Positions 18,100 to 27,182 of a DNA stretch of 64,000 bases are shown here, one piece after another. Numbering within the stretch: the first letter of the stretch is position 1; every line of letters begins with the position of its first letter. A program made the translations under genes and the position numbers. This DNA is from Chryseobacterium cheonjiense. Lineage in GTDB: Bacteria; Bacteroidota; Bacteroidia; Flavobacteriales; Weeksellaceae. The DNA lies in the NCBI RefSeq assembly GCF_012927265.1, contig NZ_JABBGF010000001.1:990502-1054501 (forward strand). The letters run 5' to 3'. Under the pieces are notes generated by a model that was given only the letters and a program-made list of their open reading frames with translations, was not told where the DNA came from and did not search any database.

Positions 18100-18561
18100 T
18101 TAATCCAGATCAATCTTAAACTTCGTAGACTTCTTCACCTCGTGAAGCACGATGGAACTGTGATATTGCCCGATATTGGGAATGTTGGAAATAACATTTA
18201 CCGTAAAATCATTATAAGAATTAATGTCCTTAGCAATAATTTTCAGCATATAATCGTATTCGCCGGAAAGACTTGTAATTTCCTGAACTTCATCATGCTG
18301 CATGATATTTTTCTCAAAAGTTTCCAATACTTTTTTGGATTGTTCCTTAAGACGAACATTACAATACACCACAATGTTCAGTCCTAATTTTTCACGGTTC
18401 AGGAGCCCTACATATTTCTCAATGATACCGTTTTTCTCCAGCTGCTTGATGCGTTCATAGGTTGGTGTAAAAGTAAGACCGATTTTTTCCGAAATTTCTT
18501 TTACGGAATATGTCGAGTCTTCCTGGATAATGCTGAGAATCATTTTGTCTTTTAAGTCCAT
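18100..18561 (-). CDS. Lrp/AsnC-family transcriptional regulator
   Basis: 153 residues: N-terminal winged HTH (YSVKEISEKIGLTFTPTYERIKQLEKNGII) and C-terminal ligand-binding RAM domain ending VLHEVKKS. A minus-strand TATTTTTG (18585-18592) fits a -7 box 24 bp before the start. It sits between the arg and pyr genes, convergent with argH and divergent from pyrB. A role as an amino-acid-responsive regulator of one of these is plausible but only positional. Lrp-family proteins bind as dimers or octamers. Confidence 0.9.
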   Translation of the reverse strand: MDLKDKMILSIIQEDSTYSVKEISEKIGLTFTPTYERIKQLEKNGIIEKYVGLLNREKLGLNIVVYCNVRLKEQSKKVLETFEKNIMQHDEVQEITSLSGEYDYMLKIIAKDINSYNDFTVNVISNIPNIGQYHSSIVLHEVKKSTKFKIDLD

Positions 18562-18651
18562 ATCTTATAAACGTTGTATGGTAACAAAAATAGTATTTAT
18601 AAATTAAAAATATTTTAGAAATCGTGGTATTTTAAGATTTTAAAATTTTCT

Positions 18652-18682
18652 TTTGCCGGTTTGTAAAATTGTTGTATCTTTG
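18652..18682 (+). promoter_or_regulatory. Promoter of the pyrB leader
   Basis: TTTG at 18652-18655, 19-nt spacer and TATCTTTG at 18675-18682 are a near-ideal Bacteroidetes promoter. Transcription should begin around 18687-18690, at or beside the ATG of the leader ORF. Confidence 0.85.
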
Positions 18683-18688
18683 CACCTA

Positions 18689-18760
18689 ATGAATAACACA
18701 GTATTTATATCATTAGAATTACCGGGCGACAGCGCCCTTTACAATATTTATTTATTTTAA
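18689..18760 (+). CDS. Candidate leader peptide of pyrB (23 aa)
   Basis: A 23-codon frame starting MNNTVFISLELPGDS and ending with TAA at 18758-18760. The ATG lies at the predicted transcription start, so the message would be nearly leaderless. It spans a pause-type hairpin and a U-rich tract, and stops one base before the terminator stem. This is the geometry needed for UTP-dependent coupling of transcription and translation, as described for enterobacterial pyrBI. No homologue is known to me. Translation is inferred. Confidence 0.5.
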   Translation: MNNTVFISLELPGDSALYNIYLF

Positions 18761-18787
18761 GCGAAGATGTTTCTTCGCTTTTTTTTT
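18724..18787 (+). terminator. pyrB attenuator: pause hairpin, U-rich tract and intrinsic terminator
   Basis: GGGCG-acag-CGCCC (18724-18737) is followed directly by a U-rich run up to 18760. Then comes GCGAAGA-tgtt-TCTTCGC (18761-18778) with nine T residues (18779-18787). pyrB starts 18 nt further on. A strong intrinsic terminator between promoter and start codon means expression must depend on read-through. Confidence 0.8.
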
Positions 18788-18805
18788 GTGAAAAATTGAA
18801 ATATT

Positions 18806-19696
18806 ATGTTTACGATTACAGAACTAAGCACCGAGAGAATCAACAGGATAGTAACAGAAGCTTTAGCTTTTGCCAACGGAAAAACGGCTAAAATAGAAGG
18901 GGAAGTTTTTTGCTCGAATCTTTTCTTTGAAGACAGTACCAGAACCAAGACAAGCTTTGATATTGCAGAAAGAAAATTAGGCTTGCAGGTAGTTCCTTTC
19001 GATGCTTCCAACTCATCCGTAAACAAAGGAGAAAGCCTGTATGATACGGTAAAGACCATTGAGAGCTTAGGTGTCAATCTGGTTGTTATCAGAGATAAAA
19101 AAGACAGATATTTTGATGAATTAAAGAATATAAAAATTCCTGTAATCAATGGGGGTGACGGAACAGGTAACCATCCTTCCCAATGTATGCTCGATTTAAT
19201 GACCATCTACCAGGAATTCGGAAAATTTGAAGGCTTGAAAGTAGGAATCGTAGGCGACGTTAAGCACAGCAGGGTAGCCAATTCCAACGCGGAAGCATTG
19301 AGAAGGCTTGGTGCTAAAGTATACTTTTCAGGTCCTGAACAGTGGTTTGACGAAGGAGCGCTGATCAATGGAACCTATTTAAGCGTTGATGAAATGATTC
19401 ACGATGTAGACGTATTAATGTTATTGAGAATCCAGCACGAAAGGCACGACTCAAAAATGAGTTTCTCCGCTTCAGAATATCACAGAAAGTACGGATTGAC
19501 AAAAGAAAGAGAAAAAGCCATGAAAAAAGAAGCCATCATCATGCACCCGGCGCCAATCAACAGAGGTGTGGAAATTGACACAGACCTCGTAGAATGTGAA
19601 CGTTCAAGGATTTTCAGGCAAATGCAGAACGGTGTCTTCGCCAGAATGGCCATTTTAAAAGAAGCTCTGGAAAATCAAGGATATGCTTTTAAATAA
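18806..19696 (+). CDS. pyrB: Aspartate carbamoyltransferase catalytic chain
   Basis: 296 residues. First committed pyrimidine step: carbamoyl phosphate plus aspartate gives carbamoyl-aspartate. STRTKTS (44-50) binds carbamoyl phosphate, and [11 protein letters not shown] is the aspartate-loop signature. No pyrI regulatory chain follows. The gene lies just behind an attenuator and is followed by carA and carB, so carbamoyl phosphate supply and use are adjacent. Confidence 0.95.
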   Translation: MFTITELSTERINRIVTEALAFANGKTAKIEGEVFCSNLFFEDSTRTKTSFDIAERKLGLQVVPFDASNSSVNKGESLYDTVKTIESLGVNLVVIRDKKDRYFDELKNIKIPVINGGDGTGNHPSQCMLDLMTIYQEFGKFEGLKVGIVGDVKHSRVANSNAEALRRLGAKVYFSGPEQWFDEGALINGTYLSVDEMIHDVDVLMLLRIQHERHDSKMSFSASEYHRKYGLTKEREKAMKKEAIIMHPAPINRGVEIDTDLVECERSRIFRQMQNGVFARMAILKEALENQGYAFK

Positions 19697-19722
19697 GACC
19701 AATAAAAAAGAAAAAGTTGGCA

Positions 19723-19870
19723 AGCCCTGAAAGGGCGACTCAATAATAGCCATGGGTAAAACCCATGAAAAAGAAAAGATAATTAAAGCCCTGAAAGGGC
19801 GATCTGTAAATAACATCAAAAATTCCTTTAGAGGAGTGGCGAAATTCAAAATGAATTTTGACGGGTGGTT
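19723..19870. repeat. Cluster of dispersed palindromes between pyrB and carA
   Basis: AGCCCTGAAAGGGCGA occurs twice (19723-19738 and 19787-19802), flanking the palindrome CATGGGTAAAACCCATG (19751-19767). It is followed by TTCCTTTAGAGGAGTGGCG and AAATTCAAAATGAATTTTGA. These modules are familiar intergenic repeats in flavobacteria. They fill the pyrB-carA gap and could reduce read-through. Confidence 0.75.
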
Positions 19871-19912
19871 TAAATAGAATAGAAATAAAATAATAAGAGA
19901 TAAAAGTTTAAA

Positions 19913-20989
19913 ATGAAGAAAAAATTAATACTGGAGTCCGGTGAAGTGTTTCATGGAGAAGGTTTCGGAGCAGAATTGGAAACTGCAGGTGAAGTAGTTT
20001 TCAATACCGGAATGACAGGGTATCAGGAACTGATCTCTGACCCGTCTTATTGCGGTCAGATTGTGTGTATGACCTATCCGCTTATCGGAAACTATGGAAT
20101 TAATAGAGATGATTACGAAAGTATTGAACCCGCTATCAAAGGTCTTATTGTAAAAGAACTTTGTGATTTGCCTTCAAACTTTCGTACACAGATTACTTTA
20201 GATGAATTATTTAAAAAGAAAAACCTTTCAGGAATTTCAGGAATCGATACCAGAAGACTGACAAGAATCCTTCGTAACCACGGAGTCGTGAAAGGAAAAA
20301 TCGTAAACGCTGATGCTGATGAAAGCACGGTAGTTTCAGAATTAAAATCAACCAGCTTTCCAACCAATCAGGTAGAGCAGGTTTCCACAAAAACACCTTA
20401 CGCAAATCCGGGAAGAGGTTTAAAAGTAGTATTGGTAGATTTTGGTTCCAAACTGGGAATTATCAGGGAGTTATCTCAAAGAAACTGCGATATCACGGTA
20501 GTTTCCCAGGATGTAACCGCAGAAGAAATCTTACTGATGAATCCGGACGGAGTCATGTTATCCAACGGTCCCGGTGATCCTGAAGATAACCAACAGGCTT
20601 TAGAAATGATCAGAGGAATTTTAGGAAAGGTTCCGATTTTCGGTATCTGTCTGGGACATCAATTGATTGGTCTGGCTTGCGGCGCAAAAACATTCAAATT
20701 AAAATTCGGACACCGAGGAGGGAATCATCCGGTGTTGGATTTAGAAAAAAACAAAGTAGCAATTACTTCCCAGAATCACGGTTACGCCGTAGATCAGGAA
20801 AGTTTGAAAAACACAGATTTAATAGAAACACACATCGCTCTGAACGACAGAACAAACGAAGGTTTGAAACATAAAATTCACCCATGTTTCTCCGTTCAGT
20901 ATCACCCGGAAGCGAGCCCGGGTCCGGAAGATGCGAACTATTTGTTTGATGAATTCATCCAGTTAATGGAAGATTTTAAGAATAAATAA
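19913..20989 (+). CDS. carA: Carbamoyl-phosphate synthase small (glutaminase) subunit
   Basis: 358 residues. The N-terminal CPSase small-chain domain (FGAELETAGEVVFNTGMTGY) precedes a class I glutamine amidotransferase with nucleophile C246 in GICLGHQL and H331/E333 in YHPEA. It releases ammonia from glutamine for CarB. The product feeds both pyrB and the arginine transcarbamylase upstream in this window. Confidence 0.95.
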   Translation: MKKKLILESGEVFHGEGFGAELETAGEVVFNTGMTGYQELISDPSYCGQIVCMTYPLIGNYGINRDDYESIEPAIKGLIVKELCDLPSNFRTQITLDELFKKKNLSGISGIDTRRLTRILRNHGVVKGKIVNADADESTVVSELKSTSFPTNQVEQVSTKTPYANPGRGLKVVLVDFGSKLGIIRELSQRNCDITVVSQDVTAEEILLMNPDGVMLSNGPGDPEDNQQALEMIRGILGKVPIFGICLGHQLIGLACGAKTFKLKFGHRGGNHPVLDLEKNKVAITSQNHGYAVDQESLKNTDLIETHIALNDRTNEGLKHKIHPCFSVQYHPEASPGPEDANYLFDEFIQLMEDFKNK

Positions 20990-20999
20990 AATATTTAGT

Positions 21000-21070
21000 T
21001 TGTCATTCTGAATGAAGCGAAAGCGGAATGAAGAATCTCAATAATTAAAACAGATTCCTGAGAATGACAA
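21000..21070. repeat. Inverted repeat in carA-carB gap
   Basis: TTGTCATTCT (21000-21009) pairs with AGAATGACAA (21061-21070). Between them lies GAATGAAGCGAAAGCGGAAT, a theme also seen at 18038-18066. It is a dispersed flavobacterial repeat. Confidence 0.6.
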
Positions 21071-21140
21071 TGTGTAAAAATTAAATCTAAATAAACATTG
21101 CTAAAAGTCTAACTTCTGGCAACTCAATATAAAAAGAAAA

Positions 21141-24100
21141 ATGGCAAAACGTACAGACATAAAAACAATTTTAGTAATCGGTTCAGGTCCCATCATTATC
21201 GGTCAGGCGGCGGAATTCGATTACGCAGGAACGCAGGCTTGCTTATCTTTAAAAGAAGAAGGCTACAAGGTTATTTTGATCAACTCGAATCCTGCAACCA
21301 TTATGACCGATGTTGAAATTGCAGATAAGGTTTATATTGAACCGATTTCGCTTCAGTTTGTAAGTCATATCATCAGAAAAGAACGTCCCGATGCGCTTTT
21401 ACCGACGCTTGGCGGACAAACCGGACTGAATATGGCGGTAGAATTGGAAAAGTCAGGAATTTTGGAAGAATGTAAAGTAGAGGTGTTGGGAACTAAACTT
21501 TCAGCCATTAACAGAGCGGAAGACAGAGATCTGTTCCGTGAGCTGATGAGAGAACTGAATGAGCCGGTTCCGGAATCTGATATCGTAAACACGGTAGAAG
21601 GAGCCTTAAAATTTGCTGATCAGATCGGATACCCGGTAATTGTTCGTCCTGCCTTCACCATGGGTGGAACAGGAGGAGGTATCGCTTCCAACGAGGCAGA
21701 ATTAAAAGAAATTGCCGAATTAGGATTAAAACACAGCCCTGTAACACAGTGTCTGATCGAAAGATCAATTGCTGGTTTCAAGGAAATAGAATACGAAGTG
21801 ATGCGTGATGCCAACGACAATGCGATTGTGGTTTGTAACATGGAAAACATCGATCCGGTGGGTGTTCATACGGGAGATTCCATTGTAGTGGCGCCTTCCC
21901 AGACGCTTTCAGACAGAGAATATCAGTTGCTGAGAAACGCTTCGTTAAAAATCATCAGAGCATTAGGAATCGAAGGAGGATGTAACGTGCAGTTGGCGTT
22001 AGATCCGCATTCATTCAATTATTATATCATCGAGGTAAACCCTAGAGTTTCCCGTTCATCAGCTTTAGCCTCAAAAGCAACCGGTTATCCGATTGCAAAA
22101 ATCGCGGCAAAAATCGCGGTTGGACTAACGCTTGACGAAATCATGAATCCGGTTACAGGAAAAACATATGCTTGTTTCGAGCCAGCGTTGGATTATGTGG
22201 TAACAAAGTTTCCGAGATTCCCTTTTGATAAATTCGAAACAGCAGACAGAAGACTTTCAACACAGATGAAAGCAACAGGTGAAGTAATGGCCATCGGAAG
22301 GAATTTCGAGGAGTCTCTACAGAAAGCCATCCGTTCTCTGGAAACAGGAATCAGACATATCGGTTTAAAAACAAAACAGGCTGCAGCACTTACCGCAGAA
22401 GAAATTGAAAGAAGAATAAGAGTTTGTGATGATGAGAGATTATTCATCATCGGAGATGCTCTAAGAAGAGGATACGACTGGGAACAGATTGTAGAATGGA
22501 GCAAAATTGACAAATTCTTCATTTGGAAAATCAAAAAGCTGATTGACTTCGAAAAAACAATCGCCGAAAATAAATTCAACAAAGAAATTTTATTGGAAGC
22601 TAAAAAGCTGGGCTTTGCAGATGTAAATATTTCAGTTCTTTGGGATGTGGCGGAGCGTGAAGTTTTCAATTTCAGAAAAGAAAACGGAGTGATGCCGGTA
22701 TATAAAATGGTAGACACCTGCGCTGCGGAATTCGAATCTGAAACCCCATATTTCTACGGAACGTACGAAGAAGAAAATGAAAGTGTTGTTTCAGACAAAG
22801 AAAAGATCATTGTTCTTGGTTCAGGACCCATCAGAATCGGTCAGGGGGTTGAGTTTGATTACGCAACAGTACACTCTGTTTGGGCAATCAAAGAAATGGG
22901 CTACGAAGCGATCATCATCAACAATAATCCTGAAACAGTTTCTACAGACTTCTCCATTTCAGATAAATTATACTTTGAACCTTTAACTGAGGAAGATGTC
23001 ATGAACATCATTGAGCTTGAAAAACCAAAAGGAGTAGTCGTTCAGTTTGGAGGTCAAACGGCCATCAACTTAGCAGATAAATTAGCATCTCACGGAGTAC
23101 AGATTTTAGGAACATCTCTGGAAGACTTAGACAGAGCGGAAAACAGAGACAAGTTTGAAAAAGCACTTCAGGAAATGAAGATTCCGCAACCTTTAGGGAA
23201 AACTTCCGTTTCAAAAGAAGAAGCAATAAAAATTGCCAACGAAATCGGCTATCCGGTGTTGGTTCGTCCGAGCTACGTTTTGGGAGGTAGAGCAATGGAA
23301 ATTGTTTACACAGAAACAGAACTGGCACACTACATGGAAAATGCAGTGGAAGCAAGTCCTGAACATCCTGTTTTGGTCGACAAATACATGGTTGGAAAAG
23401 AAGTGGAAATCGATGCGATCTGCGATGGAGAAACAGTAATCATTCCGGGAATTATGGAGCACATTGAAAGAGCGGGAGTTCACTCCGGAGACTCGATTGC
23501 AGTGTATCCTCCACAGAATATTTCACAAAGCGAAATCGATACTTTGATTGATTACACCAAAAGATTAGCAAAAGGATTAAATGTTATCGGATTAATGAAC
23601 ATCCAGTACGTCCTTTTTGAAGGAAATGTTTATGTAATCGAGGTCAATCCAAGATCATCCAGAACGGTTCCTTTCTTATCTAAAATCACTGAAGTTCCGA
23701 TGGCGAACCTTGCTACAAAAGCAATTTTAGGCCAGAAATTAAAAGATTTAGGCTACGAAAGCGGACTGGTTCCAAACAAAGAAGGTGTTTTTGTAAAAGT
23801 TCCGGTTTTCTCTTTCTCAAAATTAACCAAAGTAGATATCTCTTTAGGCCCTGAAATGAAGTCTACAGGAGAGGTTATGGGTAAAGATACCACCCTTGAA
23901 AAGGCGCTTTATAAAGGATTGGTTGCTGCCGGAAGAAAAGTTCCGATGCACGGTTCAATCCTGTTCACGGTAGCAGATAAGCACAAGCAGGAAGCAGCTG
24001 ATCTTGCGGCGAGATTCCATGAAGTTGGCTTCAGAATCTGGGCAACGGAAGGAACAGCAAAATTCTTCGAAGAAAAAGGAATTCCTTGCAAAATAGGATA

Positions 24101-24323
24101 CAAAATCGGGGAGGAGAGTGTCAACCTGATCGACCTGATCCAGAAAGGAAAAGTTCAGTATGTAGTCAACACCATGACGAAAGGAAAACAGTCGGAAAGA
24201 GACGGTTTCCAGATCAGAAGAATGAGTGTAGAAAACGGGGTGCCTTGTTTAACATCAATGGATACGGTAGAAGCCATCCTGAAAGTAATCGAAAGCATGA
24301 GCTTCAAAATGGAGACGATGTAG
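21141..24323 (+). CDS. carB: Carbamoyl-phosphate synthase large subunit
   Basis: 1060 residues with two homologous ATP-grasp halves. Each begins with VIGSGPI or VLGSGPI (about residues 12 and 555), contains GQTGLN or GQTAIN, and ends in EVNPR(V/S)SRSS or [11 protein letters not shown]-terminal MGS-like allosteric domain begins at about 935. It makes carbamoyl phosphate from bicarbonate, ammonia (from CarA) and two ATP. Full length, no breaks seen. Confidence 0.97.
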   Translation: MAKRTDIKTILVIGSGPIIIGQAAEFDYAGTQACLSLKEEGYKVILINSNPATIMTDVEIADKVYIEPISLQFVSHIIRKERPDALLPTLGGQTGLNMAVELEKSGILEECKVEVLGTKLSAINRAEDRDLFRELMRELNEPVPESDIVNTVEGALKFADQIGYPVIVRPAFTMGGTGGGIASNEAELKEIAELGLKHSPVTQCLIERSIAGFKEIEYEVMRDANDNAIVVCNMENIDPVGVHTGDSIVVAPSQTLSDREYQLLRNASLKIIRALGIEGGCNVQLALDPHSFNYYIIEVNPRVSRSSALASKATGYPIAKIAAKIAVGLTLDEIMNPVTGKTYACFEPALDYVVTKFPRFPFDKFETADRRLSTQMKATGEVMAIGRNFEESLQKAIRSLETGIRHIGLKTKQAAALTAEEIERRIRVCDDERLFIIGDALRRGYDWEQIVEWSKIDKFFIWKIKKLIDFEKTIAENKFNKEILLEAKKLGFADVNISVLWDVAEREVFNFRKENGVMPVYKMVDTCAAEFESETPYFYGTYEEENESVVSDKEKIIVLGSGPIRIGQGVEFDYATVHSVWAIKEMGYEAIIINNNPETVSTDFSISDKLYFEPLTEEDVMNIIELEKPKGVVVQFGGQTAINLADKLASHGVQILGTSLEDLDRAENRDKFEKALQEMKIPQPLGKTSVSKEEAIKIANEIGYPVLVRPSYVLGGRAMEIVYTETELAHYMENAVEASPEHPVLVDKYMVGKEVEIDAICDGETVIIPGIMEHIERAGVHSGDSIAVYPPQNISQSEIDTLIDYTKRLAKGLNVIGLMNIQYVLFEGNVYVIEVNPRSSRTVPFLSKITEVPMANLATKAILGQKLKDLGYESGLVPNKEGVFVKVPVFSFSKLTKVDISLGPEMKSTGEVMGKDTTLEKALYKGLVAAGRKVPMHGSILFTVADKHKQEAADLAARFHEVGFRIWATEGTAKFFEEKGIPCKIGYKIGEESVNLIDLIQKGKVQYVVNTMTKGKQSERDGFQIRRMSVENGVPCLTSMDTVEAILKVIESMSFKMETM

Positions 24324-24679
24324 TTTAAGATTATTAATGATTGATATAAATCAAACCTCACAGGTTTTAAAACCTGTGAGGTTTTTTTATGGATATTTTT
24401 CCGATTCTGAGATGTGTGAAAAACTCTGGCTATAATAATTGTACGCAGATCTTTATCAATCATGTAAAAGATTAGAAAAGGATATTTTCTCATTGGTTTA
24501 CAATGAAAACCTTCATGCCAAATTTTAAAAAATGGATTCTTAGAAATAATATTCAATGAAGATTTAAAATCTCTGAAAAAACTATCCGCAATTTTTTTAC
24601 TTACTTTTGTTTGGTAATAAAGATATGAATGTTCTATATCAATTTTTGCTTCATCGGAAATGATGATCTTAAATGTCAT
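24155..24679 (-). CDS. ParE/RelE-family toxin with a frameshifted C-terminus
   Basis: The first 90 or so residues are a normal ParE-type toxin ([19 protein letters not shown] through ARVFHTSQN). The frame then misses the expected stop and runs 77 more residues through the carB terminator and antisense to carB, giving 174 aa. Inserting one base after the Asn codon would give the usual PEKYP ending with TAA at 24387-24389 and a canonical 97 aa. A single-base deletion (or a sequencing error) is therefore likely. It overlaps the antitoxin by 11 bp. Activity is uncertain. Confidence 0.75.
   Translation of the reverse strand: MTFKIIISDEAKIDIEHSYLYYQTKVSKKIADSFFRDFKSSLNIISKNPFFKIWHEGFHCKPMRKYPFLIFYMIDKDLRTIIIARVFHTSQNRKNIHKKTSQVLKPVRFDLYQSLIILNYIVSILKLMLSITFRMASTVSIDVKQGTPFSTLILLIWKPSLSDCFPFVMVLTTY
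24353..24388. terminator. Bidirectional terminator after carB
   Basis: AAACCTCACAGGTTTT pairs perfectly with the next 16 bases and is followed by four further T residues. The same stem as 14457-14489 but with a C-G pair replacing T-A. It lies between carB and the convergent toxin gene. Confidence 0.85.
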
Positions 24680-24899
24680 ACTTCGATTTCATTTCATTAA
24701 GAAAAGTATCAATTTCCGTATGCTGTTCGTATGGTCTTTTCTTTATTTTTCGAAGGCTTTCTTTTTGTTCTTCAGAAAGTGTAAAAGTATTGCTTTCATC
24801 TTTGAGAATTGCTTCAATATAGCCTAAAACTTTTTCCAGAACGCTTTCTGGAGCATCTTTTAGTAACTGCTGAATATTTTTTAATGTAACAGATTCCAT
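24669..24899 (-). CDS. Antitoxin of the ParE-type pair
   Basis: 76 residues from the ATG at 24897-24899. The frame is open upstream to 24944, but MESVTLKNIQQLL is the natural start. Helical and charged, with a likely N-terminal binding helix, FTLSEEQKESLRKIKKRPYE in the middle and an acidic/basic tail. It lies directly upstream of the toxin with an 11-bp overlap, the standard antitoxin-first order. No clear DNA-binding fold can be assigned by eye. Confidence 0.7.
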   Translation of the reverse strand: MESVTLKNIQQLLKDAPESVLEKVLGYIEAILKDESNTFTLSEEQKESLRKIKKRPYEQHTEIDTFLNEMKSKYDI

Positions 24900-25055
24900 C
24901 TCTTTGTTTTTAACAAATGTATGAAATTTTACTGCAAAAATCACTTGCTAACTATCAAATGCAAATGAAAAAACGACAATCTTTAACAAAATTTTAGCAT
25001 CCCGAACAAATACTTTTCTGATCCTGATTTTGTATTTTTAAACAAAATTTTAAAA

Positions 25056-25661
25056 GTGAGAAAATTATTATTTGCCATTTGTATATCAGCTTCGGTTTTC
25101 AGTTTTGCTCAGGATTATTCGGTGCCGGCGGCAAGTCCGCGCCAGAAAGTAGAGCAGCAGTTCTCAATGTCTAAAATTACGATCGATTATGGAAGACCCG
25201 GCGTAAAAGGACGTAAAATCTTCGGAGAGCTTGTGCCTTACGGACAGGTTTGGAGAGCGGGAGCCAACTCCTCTACAAAAATTACTTTCGGACAGTCGGT
25301 AAACTTCGGAGGTAAAATTGTTCAGGCAGGAACTTACGGTTTATTCATCGTTCCTACAGAAAAAGAATGGAAAGTAATCTTAAACAAAGATTTCCAGCAG
25401 TGGGGTGCTTATACCTATGATCCTAAACAGGATGTGGTGGATGTTACCGTTCCGGTAAACAAACTTGCCGATAAGCAGGAGTGGTTTGAAATAACGCTGA
25501 ATCCTACCGATGAAAATGCGGCTAATCTTGTATTAAAATGGGACGATCTACAGGCAGAAGTTCCGGTAAAACCTTCCAAACCGGATGCCGTAAATAAAAT
25601 TGCCGATAAACTTAGAGAAATTAAGAAAATCGAGGCCGACGCTGCGAAAACAAAAAGTTAA
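25056..25661 (+). CDS. DUF2911 secreted protein
   Basis: 201 residues starting at GTG (no ATG nearby), with signal peptide MRKLLFAICISASVFSFAQ. The body matches DUF2911: SPRQKVEQQFSMSKITIDYG, then GRKIFGELVPYGQVWRAGAN. The C-terminal tail after about 175 is Lys/Ala-rich and probably helical. DUF2911 proteins are periplasmic or outer-membrane-associated in Bacteroidetes and of unknown function. Confidence 0.88.
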   Translation: MRKLLFAICISASVFSFAQDYSVPAASPRQKVEQQFSMSKITIDYGRPGVKGRKIFGELVPYGQVWRAGANSSTKITFGQSVNFGGKIVQAGTYGLFIVPTEKEWKVILNKDFQQWGAYTYDPKQDVVDVTVPVNKLADKQEWFEITLNPTDENAANLVLKWDDLQAEVPVKPSKPDAVNKIADKLREIKKIEADAAKTKS

Positions 25662-25688
25662 TTGCAGTTAGCATCAATAAGATAAGTA

Positions 25689-26579
25689 ATGAAGTTTTCT
25701 ATTCAACCTATATTAGAAAATGAACAATATCAGTTAATCCCCTTACAGCAAGGGGATTTTGAGTCTTTATATCACGTCGCCTCCGACCCGGAAGTCTGGA
25801 GCCAGCATCCGAACAAAGACCGGTATCAGAGAGAAGTCTTCAGTACTTTCTTTGAAGGAGCCATAAAAAGTGGCGGAGCCTTTAAAATCATTGAAAAATC
25901 TTCCGGGGAAATGCTGGGAAGCACCCGTTTTTACGATTATAACAAAGAAGATAACAGTATTTTCATTGGGTATACCTTTTACGGAACAAAGTCCTGGGGA
26001 AAAGGAATTAACCCTCAAATCAAAAAATTAATGCTCGACTATATCTTTCAGTTTGTCGATACGGTGTATTTTCATGTGGGAAAAGATAATATCCGTTCCA
26101 GAACAGCTATGGAAAGATTGGGCGCAGAAAATAAGGGTGAACAGGAAATTGCTTATTTCGGAGAACCTTCAAGAATTAATATTTTATACCAAATTAAAAA
26201 GAAAAATATGAAAAAATTTAAAATCCAGCAGACGCCATTCGTAGTTCCGACTACCGATGGAAAACTGATTGAAGAACACTGGGGAAATTCCACAGGAAAC
26301 CCAGACCTTTCCATTGCGCATATGATTGCGCCACCGGGATGGAGCGAGCCGCACCAGACTCCTGATTTTGATGAATTCACGCTGATTATTTCAGGAAAAA
26401 AACAATTCGAGATCGATGGTGAAACAGTAGTTCTGGAAAAAGGTCAGAGCATTAGGATCGAAAAAGGCGCCAGAATCCGCTACAGCAATCCTTTTGAACA
26501 GGAGTGCGAATATATTTCAATTTGTCTTCCTGCGTTTTCTATGGAATCGGTACATCGGGAAGATGAAGGAGTAGATTAA
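25689..26579 (+). CDS. GNAT acetyltransferase-cupin fusion
   Basis: 296 residues. Residues 1-172 are a RimJ/RimL-like GNAT domain (LIPLQQGDFESLYHVASDPEV, then SWGKGINPQIKKLMLDYIF). Residues 174-296 are a cupin (APPGWSEPHQTPDFDEFTLIISG, FEIDGETVVLEKGQSIRI). The junction KKKNMKKFKI contains an ATG at 26208-26210 preceded by an A-rich stretch that looks like a Bacteroidetes translation start. The two domains may be a recent in-frame fusion of neighbouring genes, and the cupin may still be made separately. Substrates are unknown. Confidence 0.85.
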   Translation: MKFSIQPILENEQYQLIPLQQGDFESLYHVASDPEVWSQHPNKDRYQREVFSTFFEGAIKSGGAFKIIEKSSGEMLGSTRFYDYNKEDNSIFIGYTFYGTKSWGKGINPQIKKLMLDYIFQFVDTVYFHVGKDNIRSRTAMERLGAENKGEQEIAYFGEPSRINILYQIKKKNMKKFKIQQTPFVVPTTDGKLIEEHWGNSTGNPDLSIAHMIAPPGWSEPHQTPDFDEFTLIISGKKQFEIDGETVVLEKGQSIRIEKGARIRYSNPFEQECEYISICLPAFSMESVHREDEGVD

Positions 26580-26732
26580 ATTGCATAATGTATGAATTTA
26601 ATAACGTAACAGTGTAACAATCAAAATATAATTTATAATGATCCCAAACTGACCTTGATATATAGTTTTCTTTTGACTGACGGAAGATTATTCGTAAGTT
26701 CGCGCAAATTTTTACGAGAGATAAAACTAACT

Positions 26733-27113
26733 ATGAAAAACAAACTGTCAGTAGCCCTTTTAGCGGGAATCGCCCTTTCTGCAACTTCATGCGCAAGTAT
26801 CCTTACAGGAACAAAAGATAGGATCACTTTTAATTCGACTCCGGAAGGTGCCAAAGTATTTCACAAAGGAATTGAAAAATGTACAACTCCATGTACTGCT
26901 GAGATTCCTAGATCCTTAAGCAAACAAATGGTAACCTTTGAAAAAGAAGGATTCAATAATAAAGAAATAAAGCTTACCAAAACCTTTAATCCGGTATCAT
27001 TGGTCAATATCCTTTTAGGGGGCGCTATCGGTGTAGGAATTGATGCTGCTACAGGTTCTCTTACCAAGTATTCCCCAAAAGAATATAATGTAGAGCTTGA
27101 GCAGAAAAATTAA
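26733..27113 (+). CDS. Small lipoprotein with PEGA-like domain
   Basis: The ATG at 26733 gives 126 residues, though the frame is open back to 26655. Lipobox SATSC with C20, then TFNSTPEGAKVFHKG and TPCTAEIPRSLS, resembling PEGA surface-layer-type domains. A glycine-rich hydrophobic segment (LLGGAIGVGIDAATG, about 90-105) suggests membrane contact. Probably anchored in the outer membrane. Function unknown. Confidence 0.8.
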   Translation: MKNKLSVALLAGIALSATSCASILTGTKDRITFNSTPEGAKVFHKGIEKCTTPCTAEIPRSLSKQMVTFEKEGFNNKEIKLTKTFNPVSLVNILLGGAIGVGIDAATGSLTKYSPKEYNVELEQKN

Positions 27114-27123
27114 TTTTAAAACT

Positions 27124-27166
27124 TAACAGTGTAACAATTAATTATTTAGTTATTGTTACACTGTTA
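27124..27166. terminator. Hairpin between convergent lipoprotein and hydrolase genes
   Basis: TAACAGTGTAACAATTA (27124-27140) pairs with TTATTGTTACACTGTTA (27150-27166) with one mismatch. The half-site GTAACAGTGTAACAAT also appears at about 26605-26620. Confidence 0.7.
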
Positions 27167-27182
27167 TATTTTTACATTTACA

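Noticed and set aside
19723-19802. Short CRISPR-like array (two AGCCCTGAAAGGGCGA units)
   Set aside because: Only two copies of a palindromic dispersed repeat, 48 bp between them containing another palindrome, and no cas genes.
22193-22717. 174-aa minus-strand frame
   Set aside because: Antisense to the middle of carB with no independent start or family features.
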